Assembly: GCA_034008185.1 (NCBI GenBank)
Contig: CM067091.1
Location: forward strand, 7,109,799-7,173,798
Origin: Gorsachius magnificus
Taxonomy: Eukaryota; Chordata; Aves; Pelecaniformes; Ardeidae
Reading direction: 5' to 3'
DNA: 64,000 nt
The notes under the pieces were generated by a model, which did not search any database, was not told the DNA's origin, and saw nothing but the letters and a program-made list of their open reading frames with translations. Positions within the stretch are counted from its first letter, which is position 1; each line of letters starts with the position of its first letter. Of this stretch, positions 22,797 through 34,921 are shown piece after piece. The position numbers and the translations under genes are program-made.

Positions 22797-24029
22797 TTGA
22801 GGGAGGCAGAAGAGCATGTATGGGAAGAGTTAGTCTGGTTAGTGTTCATCCTCTCCAAGGTGATAACAGGAGACAGAGGCTGCAAGGAAGACTTGGTGGT
22901 TACTCGCTGCTCCTTCTCCTCCCTCCTCTCCCTCTCCACCATGCGGGGCAGAACCCCATTTTTCTTCCCACTCAGATGGAGGGACAGGTCCTGCGTGGAG
23001 CTGAAACCCCTGCCCGGCACCGAGCATCCCACCCGGGCTGGGAAGTGCTGAAGCTGCACCACCGTGACTGCATGGCGTGCATGGGGGAGACGGAGGAAGG
23101 AGGAGGCGAGCAAAGGGAGGAGGGGAAGCGCTTCTCAATTTAGAAAGTAATAATGCAGCTTAATTGTACCAGCAGCTGGCAGTGCGAGGCAGAGTGAGGT
23201 GAGGCCTAATTATTGCACTTGGCAGCTGTCTACTCTGCTGAGCGGGCTGATGGGAGGGGAGAAGGCTCCTTCCAGCAGACAGGTTGGGAGAGGGAAGAGT
23301 GAGGGATGCTGTCCTCAGGACTGGATGAGAGACACGAGTGGAGAAAGGAGAGGTCTCCTAGGTGCTCCTGAAGGGAACGGGAGGAAAAAAGACATGACAA
23401 GAAAGGCACGTCTGTGAAGGGAGGCCAGTCCAAGCTCTGGAAGCAAGGTGAGGAATTGGCGGGGAGGTGAGACCTGCCACCAGCCACCTCCCAGTTTGAG
23501 ATTCCTGACCTTCCTGCAGCCAGCTTCTCCTCCAGTTCGTGCTTCCAGAGGTGTCCAGGTTGCCCTCCGGCTGCTGAGGGCCCCTGAACGGGACATGGCC
23601 TCGGGGACTTCTGCTTAGCCACGACTAATGCACATGGTTTAATGTGTGAAGTTTTGTCTCCCTTTCTGCTTTTATCCTCTTTCAACACAAAGCAGGGGGA
23701 AGGGCCAATGAGATTGGGATAGTTTGTATTTCCATAAGAAGCACTGAGCTTGATTTTCATTAGCACTAAGATCCCTTTCCACCACATAGGTTACAGAAAA
23801 GGTCCTGTAAACAAGGCAAAAATAATTTACATCTGCTTTAAAACTCCTTCACACTGTCAGAGGGATGTAAAAGAGTTTCCACATAACTGCAAAGAAAACC
23901 CTTCATTCTCCCATTTCTCAGCTCACCACCATGCAATGATGCTGAAATTGTTGATTAGCTGACATCCAACACTTAAATGTTACAAGCCTTTATTATTTAT
24001 TTCTTGGGCAGAGAATTACCACTAAGTGT

Positions 24030-24260
24030 TATTTTTATTTTACAGATCCAGCTTCTGAAACTACTTAAAAAGCTTTCGATCAAAGACATACAGTGGTGCT
24101 GACAGAACACAGCAGAGTTTTCACTGGGGAAAGCCATCATTAATTATCAGACTGTAAGTAGCACTGATAGTGCAAGCATTTGATTTTGATTTAATGTCTA
24201 AATAAGCTCGCTTACAATGGCAAAGTGCTCCTTGTTTAATTGAAAAGCACTAAGTTTTCT
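24030..24260. promoter_or_regulatory. Candidate conserved noncoding element
   Basis: An AT-rich block containing ATTAATTATCAG, GATTTTGATTTAATG and TTTAATTGAAAAGC, which are clustered homeodomain and TCF/LEF-like words. There is no open frame. The call rests on texture only and was not verified by alignment. Confidence 0.17.
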
Positions 24261-24799
24261 ATCTCCCCTTCTTGTTTTTCATTCTGGCCATGATCCAGGT
24301 GTAGAAATAGAAAAGAAACATGAACAGAATGCAAAAAGTCAGTGTGAAAAAGCATCAGAGGCACGGGAGCCTGCTGAGCCTTCTGCCAACACCACTGCTG
24401 AGTTGTCTGGACCATCTTGTCTCTTCAAGGCTGCCCCTGCCCTTCAGATTTCTTGCCATCCTAGCCTGGTGCCTGTCCATCCCCTCTCTTTTTCTGTATC
24501 TCCCCTTACATTGCGCTGTCTCAAATCACGTCACTGTGCATTTCTTCCATCCTCCCCCAAAAGGGGATTTTCGTCTTGGAAAAGGTCTTCACTCAAAGAC
24601 AACGAAGTTGCTGTGCAAGAAAACAGAGGTGTTGCTTTGCCAGGAGGAGAGGCGAGACTTTGGAGAGCGTCACCTCGCTGGCGCACCCTGTGTCTGCACG
24701 GGTGCCCCGTGGTTTTGCAGCCTAACAGACAGCAGTAGCTGATATTTTTAGTGCTGCCAGACACTCAATACCTGCCAAGGTCATTGTGTGACAAAAGCA

Positions 24800-25110
24800 A
24801 CGATGAGCCGGCGTGGCAGCGTGTACCCACCCCGTCACTTCCCAGCAATCAGCTTTAACAGGCATGCGGCCGCTTGCCAAGGAGCGATGCACACGGCGAA
24901 GGAGCGACAGCGCAGACCGCCGCCTCTGCCCCTGCTTCTCCGCTGGCCATGCTGCCCTCTCGGGGCCCCGCCGGTGCTGCCCAAAGAGCGGCAGAAGCTG
25001 CTCAGCAGTTTGTGCTGACGAGGTCTGGGATTTGCAGGAATGTCAGAGCTATAGCAGCTGCTTCCGTTTGGGACCGAGCGCCAGCCCATTGGTTATTTCA
25101 CCGATAGGGA
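24800..25110. promoter_or_regulatory. Orphan CpG-island-like patch (candidate promoter)
   Basis: I counted about 24 CpGs in roughly 290 bases, with GC near 60%. The observed/expected CpG ratio is therefore close to 0.85, against strong CpG depletion in most of the window. GC-rich words include GCGGCCGC (24866-24873) and GGGGCCCCGCCGG. Several frames are open through it because of composition, but none has a domain. It may be the promoter of an unannotated transcript or a distal regulatory CpG island. Confidence 0.35.
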
Positions 25111-25929
25111 GACAAAAACCAGACAAACGTGCAATGGGTGGAAAAAAATGGAAAGCTTGGCTCGTTTTGCCCTGAACCCTGTATGATGAATGCCACAAAG
25201 AGCAGGACTGTCATACCTGGGAGAGAACACCATTTCCCCTCTCTTTTTCCACCAGCCCCCATGGTTAAAACAGGTACAAAGGAGTGGAGGGGAGTTTATG
25301 TCCCTGCCTGCGGACGGTCCCCACTGCTCAGGTCCAAGCAATGTGCTTGAGCCACCAGGCTGGACTATTCTGTATGGTGAGTTTGTTGTAGTCAACTATT
25401 TATCTCATTCCTTTAATGGACAAATCTGCTGGACTCTCACTCTGCCTGTTGAGGCAGATAAAAATCTGTCTGCAACTTCAGAGCCAGCCCAGACGATGCT
25501 GAGTAGCTCAGGGTTGGAGTTACACCCATGTCCATGCTCAGACGCTGCAAAAGGCAAACTCCAAATGGAGGTGACAGTTCCACGGGAAGCACTGAACGGG
25601 CATGACAGCCCTTCTCCGCTCCCCAAACGGCACGCTCAGAAACGATTTTCCACTTCAGGTGCCTTCTACAAGTGTTAATGAACTAACCCTTATGATAGCT
25701 CTCTGAAGCAAGGACACTGTGCATGGGGAGAAGGTGAAGCCAAGGCTTCCCTGAGCTCCCAGGAGTCTCCAGCAAAGCAGGTCCCTCTGCTTGGAGCCGG
25801 ATCTATGCGCGCTTGTTCCTGCACGTGTAAAAGCCTCCATGGCTCAAACAGATGCCAACAGTTAGTGCATTGCTCCTTGAAACGGCAAAGATTAGAAGAA
25901 AAATATATTCCTTCCATTTTTAAATGAAA

Positions 25930-26000
25930 TTAGTAGGTAAGAAAGGTAAACTGAGGCACAGATTGATCACATTAAGATCTTAAAGCCTGAAGTGAGCGTC
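25930..26000 (-). mobile_element. Possible MIR SINE fragment (minus)
   Basis: The plus strand carries GGTAAACTGAGGCACAGA, the reverse complement of the MIR 3' core (TCTGTGCCTCAGTTT). The downstream sequence is weakly like MIR. It is an ancient CORE-SINE remnant if real. The match is short and other origins are possible. Confidence 0.4.
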
Positions 26001-28774
26001 AGACCATGAAAGCTGAAATCAAGTGGCACACAGCAGACAGTTCCATCCAGCTGCAGACTAATGTCTTCACTAAGTGACTTTAAACCTAATTACATGTGAC
26101 ATGCAAAGATCAGGCTGTTCAGTATTGCAGGAAAGACAGCGGTAATGATCATTTATGAAAAACAAACCTCAGAAGGACCCAGTGCCACCCAGCGCAAATA
26201 CGACTTTGGATGGGAGAGAACACAAGAGCAGGGTGAATTTGCAACGTTGTCAACCTGTAAAAGTTGGAGATAATAGTAGCGGTGTGGCTAGGCAGTGGTT
26301 TTACTGACCCAAGAAAAGAAGATTTAGGCATTGAAAAAGTTATCATTTCAGGACGAAACTACCGATTTATATCTCAGCTCTCATTTTCCTCTTAGTGTAT
26401 GATCATGGATATCTGACACGCAGCAAGGTTGTAAACTTCTGCAGGCCCTGGAAAGCAATTTGCTTAATAAAAGACTTACTAAAAGTTAGTTTGAGTTGCT
26501 AACTGGCAAACCCTGAGTTTTGACAATGACTGCCCAACCCTTTCCTCTAAAGCCATCTGGATGGCAAGGTGGAAAAGTTCAGGCCAAGAATTAAAAGTGC
26601 AGCCAGAAGACTCTGCAGTGACTGATAAAGAACTGGAGAGAGCGGCGAACAATTCTCTGAACAGACACCACCCTGGCAGGTTCCTGCACCTAAACCAGTA
26701 AGGAAACAAGTGGGTCTTTTTAAATACAGGTGAGATGTTGAGATGGACCTGGAGTTGTCAAGGATGGAAGAACCTTTCAGACAGCTTGCAGGTTACGTAC
26801 CCCAAAGTCATACAGAGACTCAGAGGTAAAACCAGGGCTTGGAGGGCAGAGCCTTGGGCTCCCTGCTGCCCACCTCCATGGGATGTGTTTGCTCTGCCAA
26901 CGAGCTGAGCGTTGCAGCAATGTTGAGGAGGAGAACAGCTGTTAGCAGCACTCTGAAAAGCAGCTTTGGAAGCTGGAGCTGATGCTGACTCTGGCAATCC
27001 CGCTTGCTCATCTCTCTGTCACGGGATATTTATTGATTGGGGTGAGGAGCTGTAACCATCTGCCATAAACCCCTTTTTCTCCTAGGAATAGAAAATGGGC
27101 ATCGAACACAACAGCACCACAACTTCTGCAAGAAGAGAAACGTAACCGAGCTGGCCGGCGGTGGTGGTTCCCAGGCCAGGCTGACCGGACGGGGAGTGGA
27201 GCCGAGCAAGCCAAGCAGGAGCACATGCAAACCTGGGGAGGGGGCTCCCACCCAAGTGCTGCTCCAACCCAGGGCTCCAAATGCATTGCTCTGCATGAGG
27301 AAACTAGTAAGGAGTGGGCAAACACGGAGAAAAAGAGCCTGGGAGAAGGAGATCACATGGCAACCCCAGCAGAACTGGTGGCTGGGATTACATCTCCCCT
27401 AGGCTGGTTAGGTTATCTGCTGTAAACCTCTTAAAGCAAGACCTAATTAACAAGGAGGGTGATCGAAAGCTGGATCAGACCTTCCTGCTCTGACACTGCA
27501 AGACGAGAGGTGGCATTGGTGCTGGATGCAGATGAGAGAGGCGTGATTTTCTCCCCTGTCTTCTGGAGCACTGGGGAGAAACAAGGTTTACAAAACTTCC
27601 CTCCCCTCCTCGGAGCCATTCTTCCACTGCAAGGGCAGGATTTGTCCTTCAGCGTGGGAGAAAGCAAAGACCTGTTTGAATAATTGGTTTCAAGGCTCTT
27701 TGGTAATGCTGCATAATTTAAAATAGGAAATAAAAGACTCCATTTAACCTTTTTTTTTTAACTTTTTCTTTGGAAAATTGGAGGGAAAAAAAGCAATTGA
27801 AGACCCAAGGGAAAGTTTTACTTCCAGCTTGAGCATTTTCAAAAGTGATCATAAAAATAATGGTGAATTCTAAGCAAGACTGCTTCAAACTGGAAAATGT
27901 AAAAGTTTCATTTTAGCACTTTCCAAGGGGACACATCTAACTCTTCCCAAGCACAGCCAGCAAGTGCAAGCTACTTAGCACAAGAGGGGTAAGTTTGCTA
28001 AAGATTTCAATCATGCGCTCTGTGTTTTGCAGTGAAAAAAGGGGTTTACTCCATCAAATCACCACAGAACTACCTGTCACCTCCCTGAGCACACACGGCT
28101 GCTGTGGATGTGCCCACCACATGTCAAGAGACGTGACTGATCTACTTATGGGCAACGGAGATCAAGCTTGCCTTTTCCAGCTGTACTCTGTAAGCTGCCA
28201 CCAAGCCCATTTCCTCGTGGGACAGGAGGTGATTTTGTGCTCAGATCTAAAGGGTAGGACTTCGGCAGAGAGGGGATGCATGCGGCTTTTCTGGGGCATC
28301 TTTCTCCTCCTTAATGTGATGTAAAACACAGTGTCATTATTTTCATTTAATAAAGTGGAACAAACTTAAGATGCTTAAACGTTGATTAAAGGCTTTGATC
28401 TCTGAAAGTGCGATTAGTGTCCCTCTGTCGAGGAAAGTCACTTTGAGAAATGTATATGCTGATTCCGCATAATCCCCCCATTAATTCTGTGTCGGATATT
28501 GTGTTTACTGGAAGCACATGACAAGCCTTTTCTTCTGCCTTTTTTTTCCCCTCCTGAACTGTTCTTGACCCAGCCCTTCTGTTCCTCCCCTTCCCTTTGC
28601 CTTCCTGGATAGAGATGGGGAGGGAAGGAGGTGACGATCAAAAGCCCTGGCTGTGAGATGCAGAGAGCCGAGCTCAACGACGTGCAACAGCCCAGGGGCT
28701 GCAATAACTCCTCTGTAGCCTCTTAAAAACTCGGACTCTCTTACGGCTCTGCAGGGGAAAGGGAGACCTAGCAG

Positions 28775-28870
28775 AAAGCACCTAGGCTCAGGTCTGGGGT
28801 TTCTTCCTGACTGTGATGAAGAGCCAGTAGACCGTGCCTCAGTTTCCCCACCTGCAAAGCAAATGTGGTG
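28775..28870 (+). mobile_element. Probable MIR SINE fragment (plus)
   Basis: GTGCCTCAGTTTCCCCACCTG at about 28834-28854 followed by AAAG matches the most conserved part of the mammal-wide MIR/CORE-SINE family, which also survives in birds. The upstream 50 bases resemble the MIR body weakly. Ancient and non-functional. Confidence 0.5.
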
Positions 28871-30574
28871 CTGCTGCTTTGCACCACAGTCTGCGATCTA
28901 CAGATTGGCTGCGCCACACAAGAACAACACAGGTGTCCCACACGCACCTAGCCGGGACATGCACGTGGGTACCGCTTTCCTCTGAGCGTGAAACATCAAG
29001 CAAGTGGTGGGGATGGAAAAACAAAACCCGTGAGTGGTTAACCTAACATTTTCTTGGTTCACATTAGGATCTGTACTGCACACAAGACAACTCTGAAAAC
29101 TACTCTTGCTCCAAGACACAGTTTCCAGTTTGCTGGGAGCTCCAGTTCATTCTGGCACCAGCGTGCCTCTGTGCAGGGTTTGGTGGGCTGCCAGACCTGC
29201 CCAGGAAAGCAGCCACCAGCTGAACTCCCAAGCTTCTGGGTCAGTAAGGAATGAACCAAAACGCATCATGAAACGGCTGTGAGCAAACAGCACAACCCCA
29301 AAAGTTGGCAACCAGCCTCAGCAGCAGCAGAGTTCCCTTTGGATTCACTTTTTGGAGAGGAGGGTGAAGATTTGACATGTATCATAGCCATAGTACTCCA
29401 GAAGATGGCTAACTAGAAACCTAAACCAACCTGAAGCAGACACCAAATCAGAGCACCTCCGAAGTCTGACCCAGCATTTGGATTCTGGGGTTTGCGGGCA
29501 TTTTCATCCCATTAAAACATTTGCATTTGGGATCAAACCAGCTTCATTTTGGTTTCCCAAGTAAAAATTGAGTTGGATAAAACATGCACAGAAAACTGTC
29601 CTTACGCATCTGACAAAAGATAAAACCGAAATGAATGCAAAGATTTATATCACTGCAGCAAGCGCTCTGTTGCACAGCGAACATCTGGGTTTATTGTTCC
29701 ACATCACATAATAAAAATATATTCTACTATTAATTTCAGATGAACATTTTAAGAGTCCTTTTGCAGAATGCAAACCCTCCACGTAGCCTCTGGTGAACAC
29801 AGAGACACCGGGCTGATACTCTTTGTGTTTTGCTGACAGTTCTGAAAAAAGGGGGGGAAATTAAATCAAAAAGGGGTTTTAGAACTTTTTGGCAAATAGA
29901 AAAATCAAAAGGCTTCTGCTTTGGGTTCAATAAAATACTTCACTGATGCGTAGCAGTAAATTAATAAATAGGTCCTTTTCACCCATATGCAGCTTTGATA
30001 TGGTTTAACATGCTGGAAAAGAATTCCAAACCCATGGATTATTTCAAATTTCAGAAGTGATCCCTGTTGTTTGGAAACGCTTGCCACAAAGCATCTCCTC
30101 GGGGCCAGGGGGAGGCTGCCTTCATTTGCATTGTGCAGCAAACAGGCAAAAACCCAACACCAGCAAAAAGAGAAACATTCACCAAATCTGCACTCTTCTC
30201 CTCCTAAAAAAGTTCCAGCTGAAAACCAGCATCCATCACTCTGAGCAGGCCAGTTGTGCCTTTCCCTTGGCGAGAGGGGACTGGTCTCCGAGCCAAGGTG
30301 TTATGGGCAAGTGCCCAAAGCCAGGAAAAGTGCAAGCACGGAGGGGAAGGTACGCAGTGACCTCCACGCTCTGCTCATCAGAATCATGTCTGCAAACTTC
30401 TCTAGAGGAACAACGTCAAAGCACATAATATCCCTCTCCCTGCCTCCTTAGCAGCCAGACTGACAAATCCACCTTTCTTTGTGCCTTTCGCTGTTCTTAA
30501 GAGACTAATGAGAAGATTTTCCTGTGATTGCCTCACTTACACACAGGCGCTTGGCTCGCTCGCTCTCCACATGG

Positions 30575-30690
30575 AGTAGCTAATGGTAAGAAGATTTAAT
30601 AGCGTGATATCACTTTAATGTGAAGAGCATAAATAAAGCTCTTATAACTCTGTAATTACGTCTGCATTGCACCTATTAACCATTCATCTG
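30575..30690. promoter_or_regulatory. Candidate AT-rich conserved noncoding element
   Basis: A compact block with TTTAATAGCG, TGATATCAC, ATAAATAAAGC and TGTAATTACG has the dense homeobox-like texture of a conserved element. There is no open frame. Inference only. Confidence 0.17.
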
Positions 30691-31190
30691 CACATGAGCC
30701 TCTGCACAGTGACAGGGTGATTTCAAAGGTTTTTCCATACTACAAATGAAAATGTTGGTTAGGAAGGGGGCTAAAAAAGGGGAGGAGAGGGAGGAGCGGA
30801 GTTTTGAAACTCTGGCTCCAGACATGCGCATCTCCTGGTGATCCAGAAGCAATTCCGAGGCTGTGATGCTATGCTTAAAACTGCCTGGTGTCTGGCATTT
30901 TATGCTAGGAAATAAGAAATCAAAGGTCCCAGCTACTCCCACTGCCTGTGGCATCACTTGGCTGGCAAAACTGATCTCACAGGTGCCAAAACTTGGGCAA
31001 TGCCATAGATCAGCTTTGGTGCTGGGCACACGGGGAGCAGAGCCAGCAACATCCAGTCTGCAGGAGTGATCTGAGCTCGGTAACAATCTCTGCATCCTCA
31101 GCAAAGCAAAAGAAGCTCAGTCACTTAAAGCAAATGAAAGCAGCGTGTGTTTGATCAGTCCAACTCTGGAGCATCCAAGAGTACAAGTAT

Positions 31191-31712
31191 TCATAGAATG
31201 TTTTGGGTTGGAAGGGCCATTTAGAGGCCATCTAGTCCAACCTCTCTGCAGTGAGCAGGGACAACTCCTTTAACCAGATCAGGTTGCTCAAAGCCCCATC
31301 CAACCTGGTCTTGAATGTTCCTAGGGATGGGGCCTCCACCACCTCTCTGGGCAACCCCTGCCAGTGTTTCACCACCCTCATTTTAAAGAATTTCTTCTTT
31401 ATATCTAGTCTAAACCTACCCTGGTTTAGTTTAAAACCATTACCCCTTGTCCTGTCCCAGCAGGTCTCACTAAAAAGATTGTCCCCATCTTTCCTATAGG
31501 CCCCCATTAAGCACTGGATGGCCGCAATCAGCTCTGCCCGCAGCCTTCTCTTCTCCAGGCTGAACAAGCCCAACTCTCCCAGCCTGGCCTCATAGGAGAG
31601 GGGCTCCAGCCCTCACATCTTTTTAGTAGCCCTCCTCTGGACCCGCTCCAACAGTTCCATGTCCTTCTTGTGCCGAGGGCTCCAGAGCTGGACACAGGGC
31701 TCAATTCCTGGT
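31191..31712 (-). mobile_element. CR1 LINE, 3' 520 bp (minus)
   Basis: It starts with a CR1 tail remnant TCATAGAATG and the UTR words GGTTGGAAGGG. On the minus strand a 113-codon frame at 31573-31232 reads the CR1 reverse-transcriptase C-terminus ([38 protein letters not shown]). Farther upstream, 31574-31712 continues the element, with the words CTCATAGGAGAGGGGCTCCA, but a stop breaks the frame there. The 5' truncation is near 31712. It shares its subfamily with the copy at 22531. Confidence 0.94.
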
Positions 31713-32192
31713 CCCCGCTGCCCTGAGCACATCGCGTAGATCAGACAGAGCAATGGTAACAGGCAAGCATGCTAAAGCTCTTCCTAAGTTTCTCAGTTGT
31801 TAATGCTGAGCAGAGGAATGGTGTTTTGTTGGCCCAGAGGTCTCAGTTTTCACACTGGTTTCCTTTGGTGTCAGGGAGAAAACAAAATCCAAAATGCTGA
31901 CATTCTGGTTGCAGCGTGTCAAGCTTTGAAGCTGACTTTTTGATGATGTAATACGTTATCACTTGCCAGGCAAAAATAATCATTTAAAATGAAAAGCGAT
32001 GTAGAAAGGAGAAAGTGAGATGCTGTATTTAAAAATACTAGCATTTTGACTTTGTCTGAACTTTGCTCCAGTTCTCCACGACGACAAAATTATAGGGAAA
32101 TCAGGATAAATCTGGAAACCATTTTCATGTCAACAAGTGCTAAGCGAAGACGATCTGTCAGAGTTCCTCTGAGCCAGCTCTGCAGGTTTATT

Positions 32193-32648
32193 TTATTTAA
32201 AGGTTGTTAAGGCTTGAATACGAACTGTGCTCCTGAAAGCAAGAGGGGAAGGCAACCTTTGGTCTTTGGGGATAATTTCACTGCCCAAGGCATAGCGTGA
32301 TGGAAACCCCTCCGTCACAGCTCCCTTCGGCACGGAAAAGGCCCTCCCCTTGATGCTGGGAGGCTTCTGCTTAGTTTCTGCGATGCAACAGCTGTTCGCA
32401 TCCACCGCTGCCGCAGGAAATTGCAGAGTGTAGTTAAGAAGGAGAGGCTGTCGATGATTTGCATAGCAGAAGAACTTATAACCGGGAGGATAATTTTGCT
32501 GTTCGGGATACACCGTCTTCTGAAACAGCTTTTGAGCTCTCATAGTGCTGTGTGAAACGCCCTGTGACTCTGCGGGCTCTGCCGCTTCCCTGGCTTCTTT
32601 CTCTGTGCATCGGCACTGTAGCACGGTCCGCACCATGCCTGTCCCCAT
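32193..32648 (-). other. Candidate terminal exon: acceptor, open frame, stop on AATAAA
   Basis: On the minus strand the frame starts directly after an acceptor-like CATCACACTGCAG and runs 151 codons. Its TAA stop (32193-32195) is overlapped by AATAAAATAAA (32197 down to 32187), two overlapping polyadenylation signals. Codon use looks gene-like: CAG and AAG are common and GC at third positions is about 60%. Sample residues are PPGYKFFCYANHRQPLLLN and KGRAFSVPKGAVTEGFPSRY. I recognise no family. No matching upstream minus-strand exon in the right phase was found. It could be the last exon of an unannotated gene, or a chance frame. Confidence 0.27.
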
Positions 32649-33257
32649 CTGCAGTGTGATGATGAAATTTAAGCATGAAGCTCTGTGTAACGCAGGAATC
32701 CTGACCAGTTCTAGAGTCTGCAGCCGCAGTTAAACTGGTGTAAGTTAGGATAACCCCATAGGCTTCTCTAAAGAGAGACAGAGGAAGTGATGAAAACGGA
32801 GATGCATCAATGGACGATACAGATGATGATGCCTATAATTTTAATTTTAAAACCTTGGATTTGAAAGGGTAAGCAAAGCTAATGAGACTAAAACCCACAC
32901 TGAAGCTGCAGCACATAGTGAATTAGACCAAAGGTTGTGATGATTAGTAAAAAATTAGGACCAATGTTCCATCTTAACTAGTGCCACTGGAGGTAGATGC
33001 AGCTAATTTCCAGCCACAGGAGAAGCGGAGATGGAAAAAAATGGGATTCTAAGCTCAGAGCCAACAAAATTAAACTAAGAATTAATTTCATCCATTATAA
33101 CTGATTGTTGTAAATTAAAACTAGAAGAAAATAATTGGTAGCATGTAGCTTTTAGTGTTTGATACAGATTAGGGGAATTAGATTTTTTTATTAGGAACAC
33201 TAAACTCATCTGCCATGCTCTTGTGTCTTTAGCAATATGCATTTTTCCTGATTACAG

Positions 33258-33347
33258 CATCCAGCCTGTTGTCACAGTGGGGTTTGCGGCCACGAGCATT
33301 TGCTTCATTAAGCCCTAAATCCTCTGCCATTCCTGCAATCCAGGCAG
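33258..33347 (+). other. Exon-like segment with strong splice sites (candidate)
   Basis: The acceptor pattern TTTTTCCTGATTACAG ends at 33257, and the donor pattern AGGCAG|GTGAGATG begins at 33348. Only the third frame is open through the 90 bases. Its phase does not join in frame with the plus-strand candidate at 34114-34218, so if both are real they fit a noncoding transcript better. A pseudo-exon cannot be excluded. Confidence 0.22.
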
Positions 33348-34113
33348 GTGAGATGGGCTTTCAAGGAGTTCCCTGGTGAGCAGGACAAGAGAGGCATTTG
33401 CTGTTCCTGGGGCACCTGCAGAGCAGGATCATTATTTCAGCCTTGCTCCCTCCAAGCTGGGGCCAACAGGATACCTGCTCTGCGTCTGGAGATGTTCAGC
33501 ATCCCTAAGGACTGTCCAATATCCAGAAAAGCAATTGCATTTTGCATTGAGACAAGGGAGAGCTCTTTGAACCTTATTTTCTGCAGTGGGGACTACTGGC
33601 AAGTTGGGATAATCATGTCACATTGGTGTGCTCTAATTTCTTCTGCTTGGTACCAGGCAGCAGTCCCAGAAAGACCTTTGCTAGCGAGCTAAGCCTGCAG
33701 AGAGCAGGCAGAGTTTGGGGGGGGAATCCATCACATTGATCCAGCTTCCCTTTGCAAAAATCCTTTGGGTTTGATTCCTTCCTCATTAATTTAGTGTAAC
33801 ATAGCAGTCTTTGCCCCGAGATGGTGTAAGCAATGCTGGATTACGGCATGGTCCCCATGCAACGCTGGCCATGCTGCCCTCACCTTTCTGGGGCTGCTCT
33901 GGTCCTGTCGTGTTCAGGATCGGTAGCAGCCGTAAAGAAGTCGGTGTTGGTCCAGTGAAGCTTGTGGCTCTATCTTGAAAAATCAGGACCAGTAAAGCAG
34001 TGGTCGGTGGGAGCGTGGAACCGGCCTCTCGCTGTACAGCGCCGGGCACAGCACCCTCCAGGGCTATGGTTCCCCATGCTGTGCTTTTATCTGCATTCCT
34101 TTATATTCTACAG

Positions 34114-34218
34114 GCGATTAAAAATTCAGAGACTGAAGCTGTCACCCTAATACAGAAAGTGGCCAGAGTCTTAGGGGTTAAACTTCCTTCTTCTCTATCT
34201 GAAGATTATTCTCACAAG
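34114..34218 (+). other. Exon-like segment, 35 codons, phase 0-0 (candidate)
   Basis: The pyrimidine-rich tract ATTCCTTTATATTCTACAG ends at 34113, and the donor-like CACAAG|GTGAAAAG follows 34218. The 105 bases encode AIKNSETEAVTLIQKVARV and onward to SHK, with whole codons at both ends. The frame stays open past the donor. The residues look protein-like (helical, charged) but I recognise no family. The donor is only moderate. Confidence 0.22.
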
Positions 34219-34907
34219 GTGAAAAGCATTAGAAAGACCTGGCTTTGTGTTATAGCAGATTTTAGAGAGTGGCAGGAAATTAAGTTATATGCTAGCTGTT
34301 CTGTTTTTCTGAGAGGTTATTTTTATGCATTTATTTAATTAATTCCTTTGGCTTATATAAGGGTAATAAGATTTTGCATGTCTGCAGCGCTCTCTTTCTC
34401 AAGAAACTCAAAAACATTTTGTAGAAACAGAAATAGCCCTCGCAGCTGCCCCCGTGCAAAGGCAGAGCACAGTGGCAACCACTTAACACCAAACAAGAGC
34501 GTGTGGTACTTTCTTAAGACTGCATATAAAGGCTGCTGCCACTAATTAAAACTGCAGGGAGGACTGCAGAGAAATAAACCGAGATTATTCTGGTCGGAAA
34601 TGTGCCGTGGAATTGAGTTTTACACCTTGGGATGGTGTTTGTTTTTTTTTTTTCCGGGGGTGCTCTGGGATGCTGGGTGAGCGCCTGAGTTCACGGAGTC
34701 CACTTCCCACCGCTCCTGAGAGGTAGCACCTTTAGGAAGGCAAAATCCTTCTTCTCATGCCAGGGCTGCCATCGGCAGAGCCGACCGAGAGGGAGGAGTG
34801 CCACCTACTGAAGCACCAACACTCGGCTGGCTTTGAACGTTTCTGCGCCAACTAAAATAGAAACTTCTTGTTTTGTAGTTGGAAATATAAAGGAAAGGGA
34901 AAAAAAA

Positions 34908-34921
34908 GGGGGGGGGGGGGG
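34908..34921 (+). repeat. G14 homopolymer next to A8
   Basis: A run of 14 G directly follows eight A at 34900-34907, forming a purine-only tract. Length may be unstable in sequencing. Confidence 0.9.

Larger units (their letters stand above)
22797..31190. other. Unique DNA between two minus-strand CR1 copies
   Basis: Contains a CpG-island-like patch (24800-25110), an AT-rich block (24030-24260), two possible MIR fragments (25930-26000 and 28775-28870) and an AT-rich candidate element at 30575-30690. Many short frames cross the GC-rich part at 22.8-23.6 kb, but none shows a domain. No gene was recognised. Confidence 0.5.

Noticed and set aside
22526..23113. 195-codon minus-strand open frame
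   Set aside because: It joins unique GC-rich sequence to a CR1 reverse-transcriptase remnant; no domain outside the CR1 part.
33786..34049. Minus-strand exon candidate ending at donor AGAAAG|GTGAGG (33884)
   Set aside because: The acceptor is weak (CAAG), and its phase does not join the minus-strand candidate at 32648 in an open frame.
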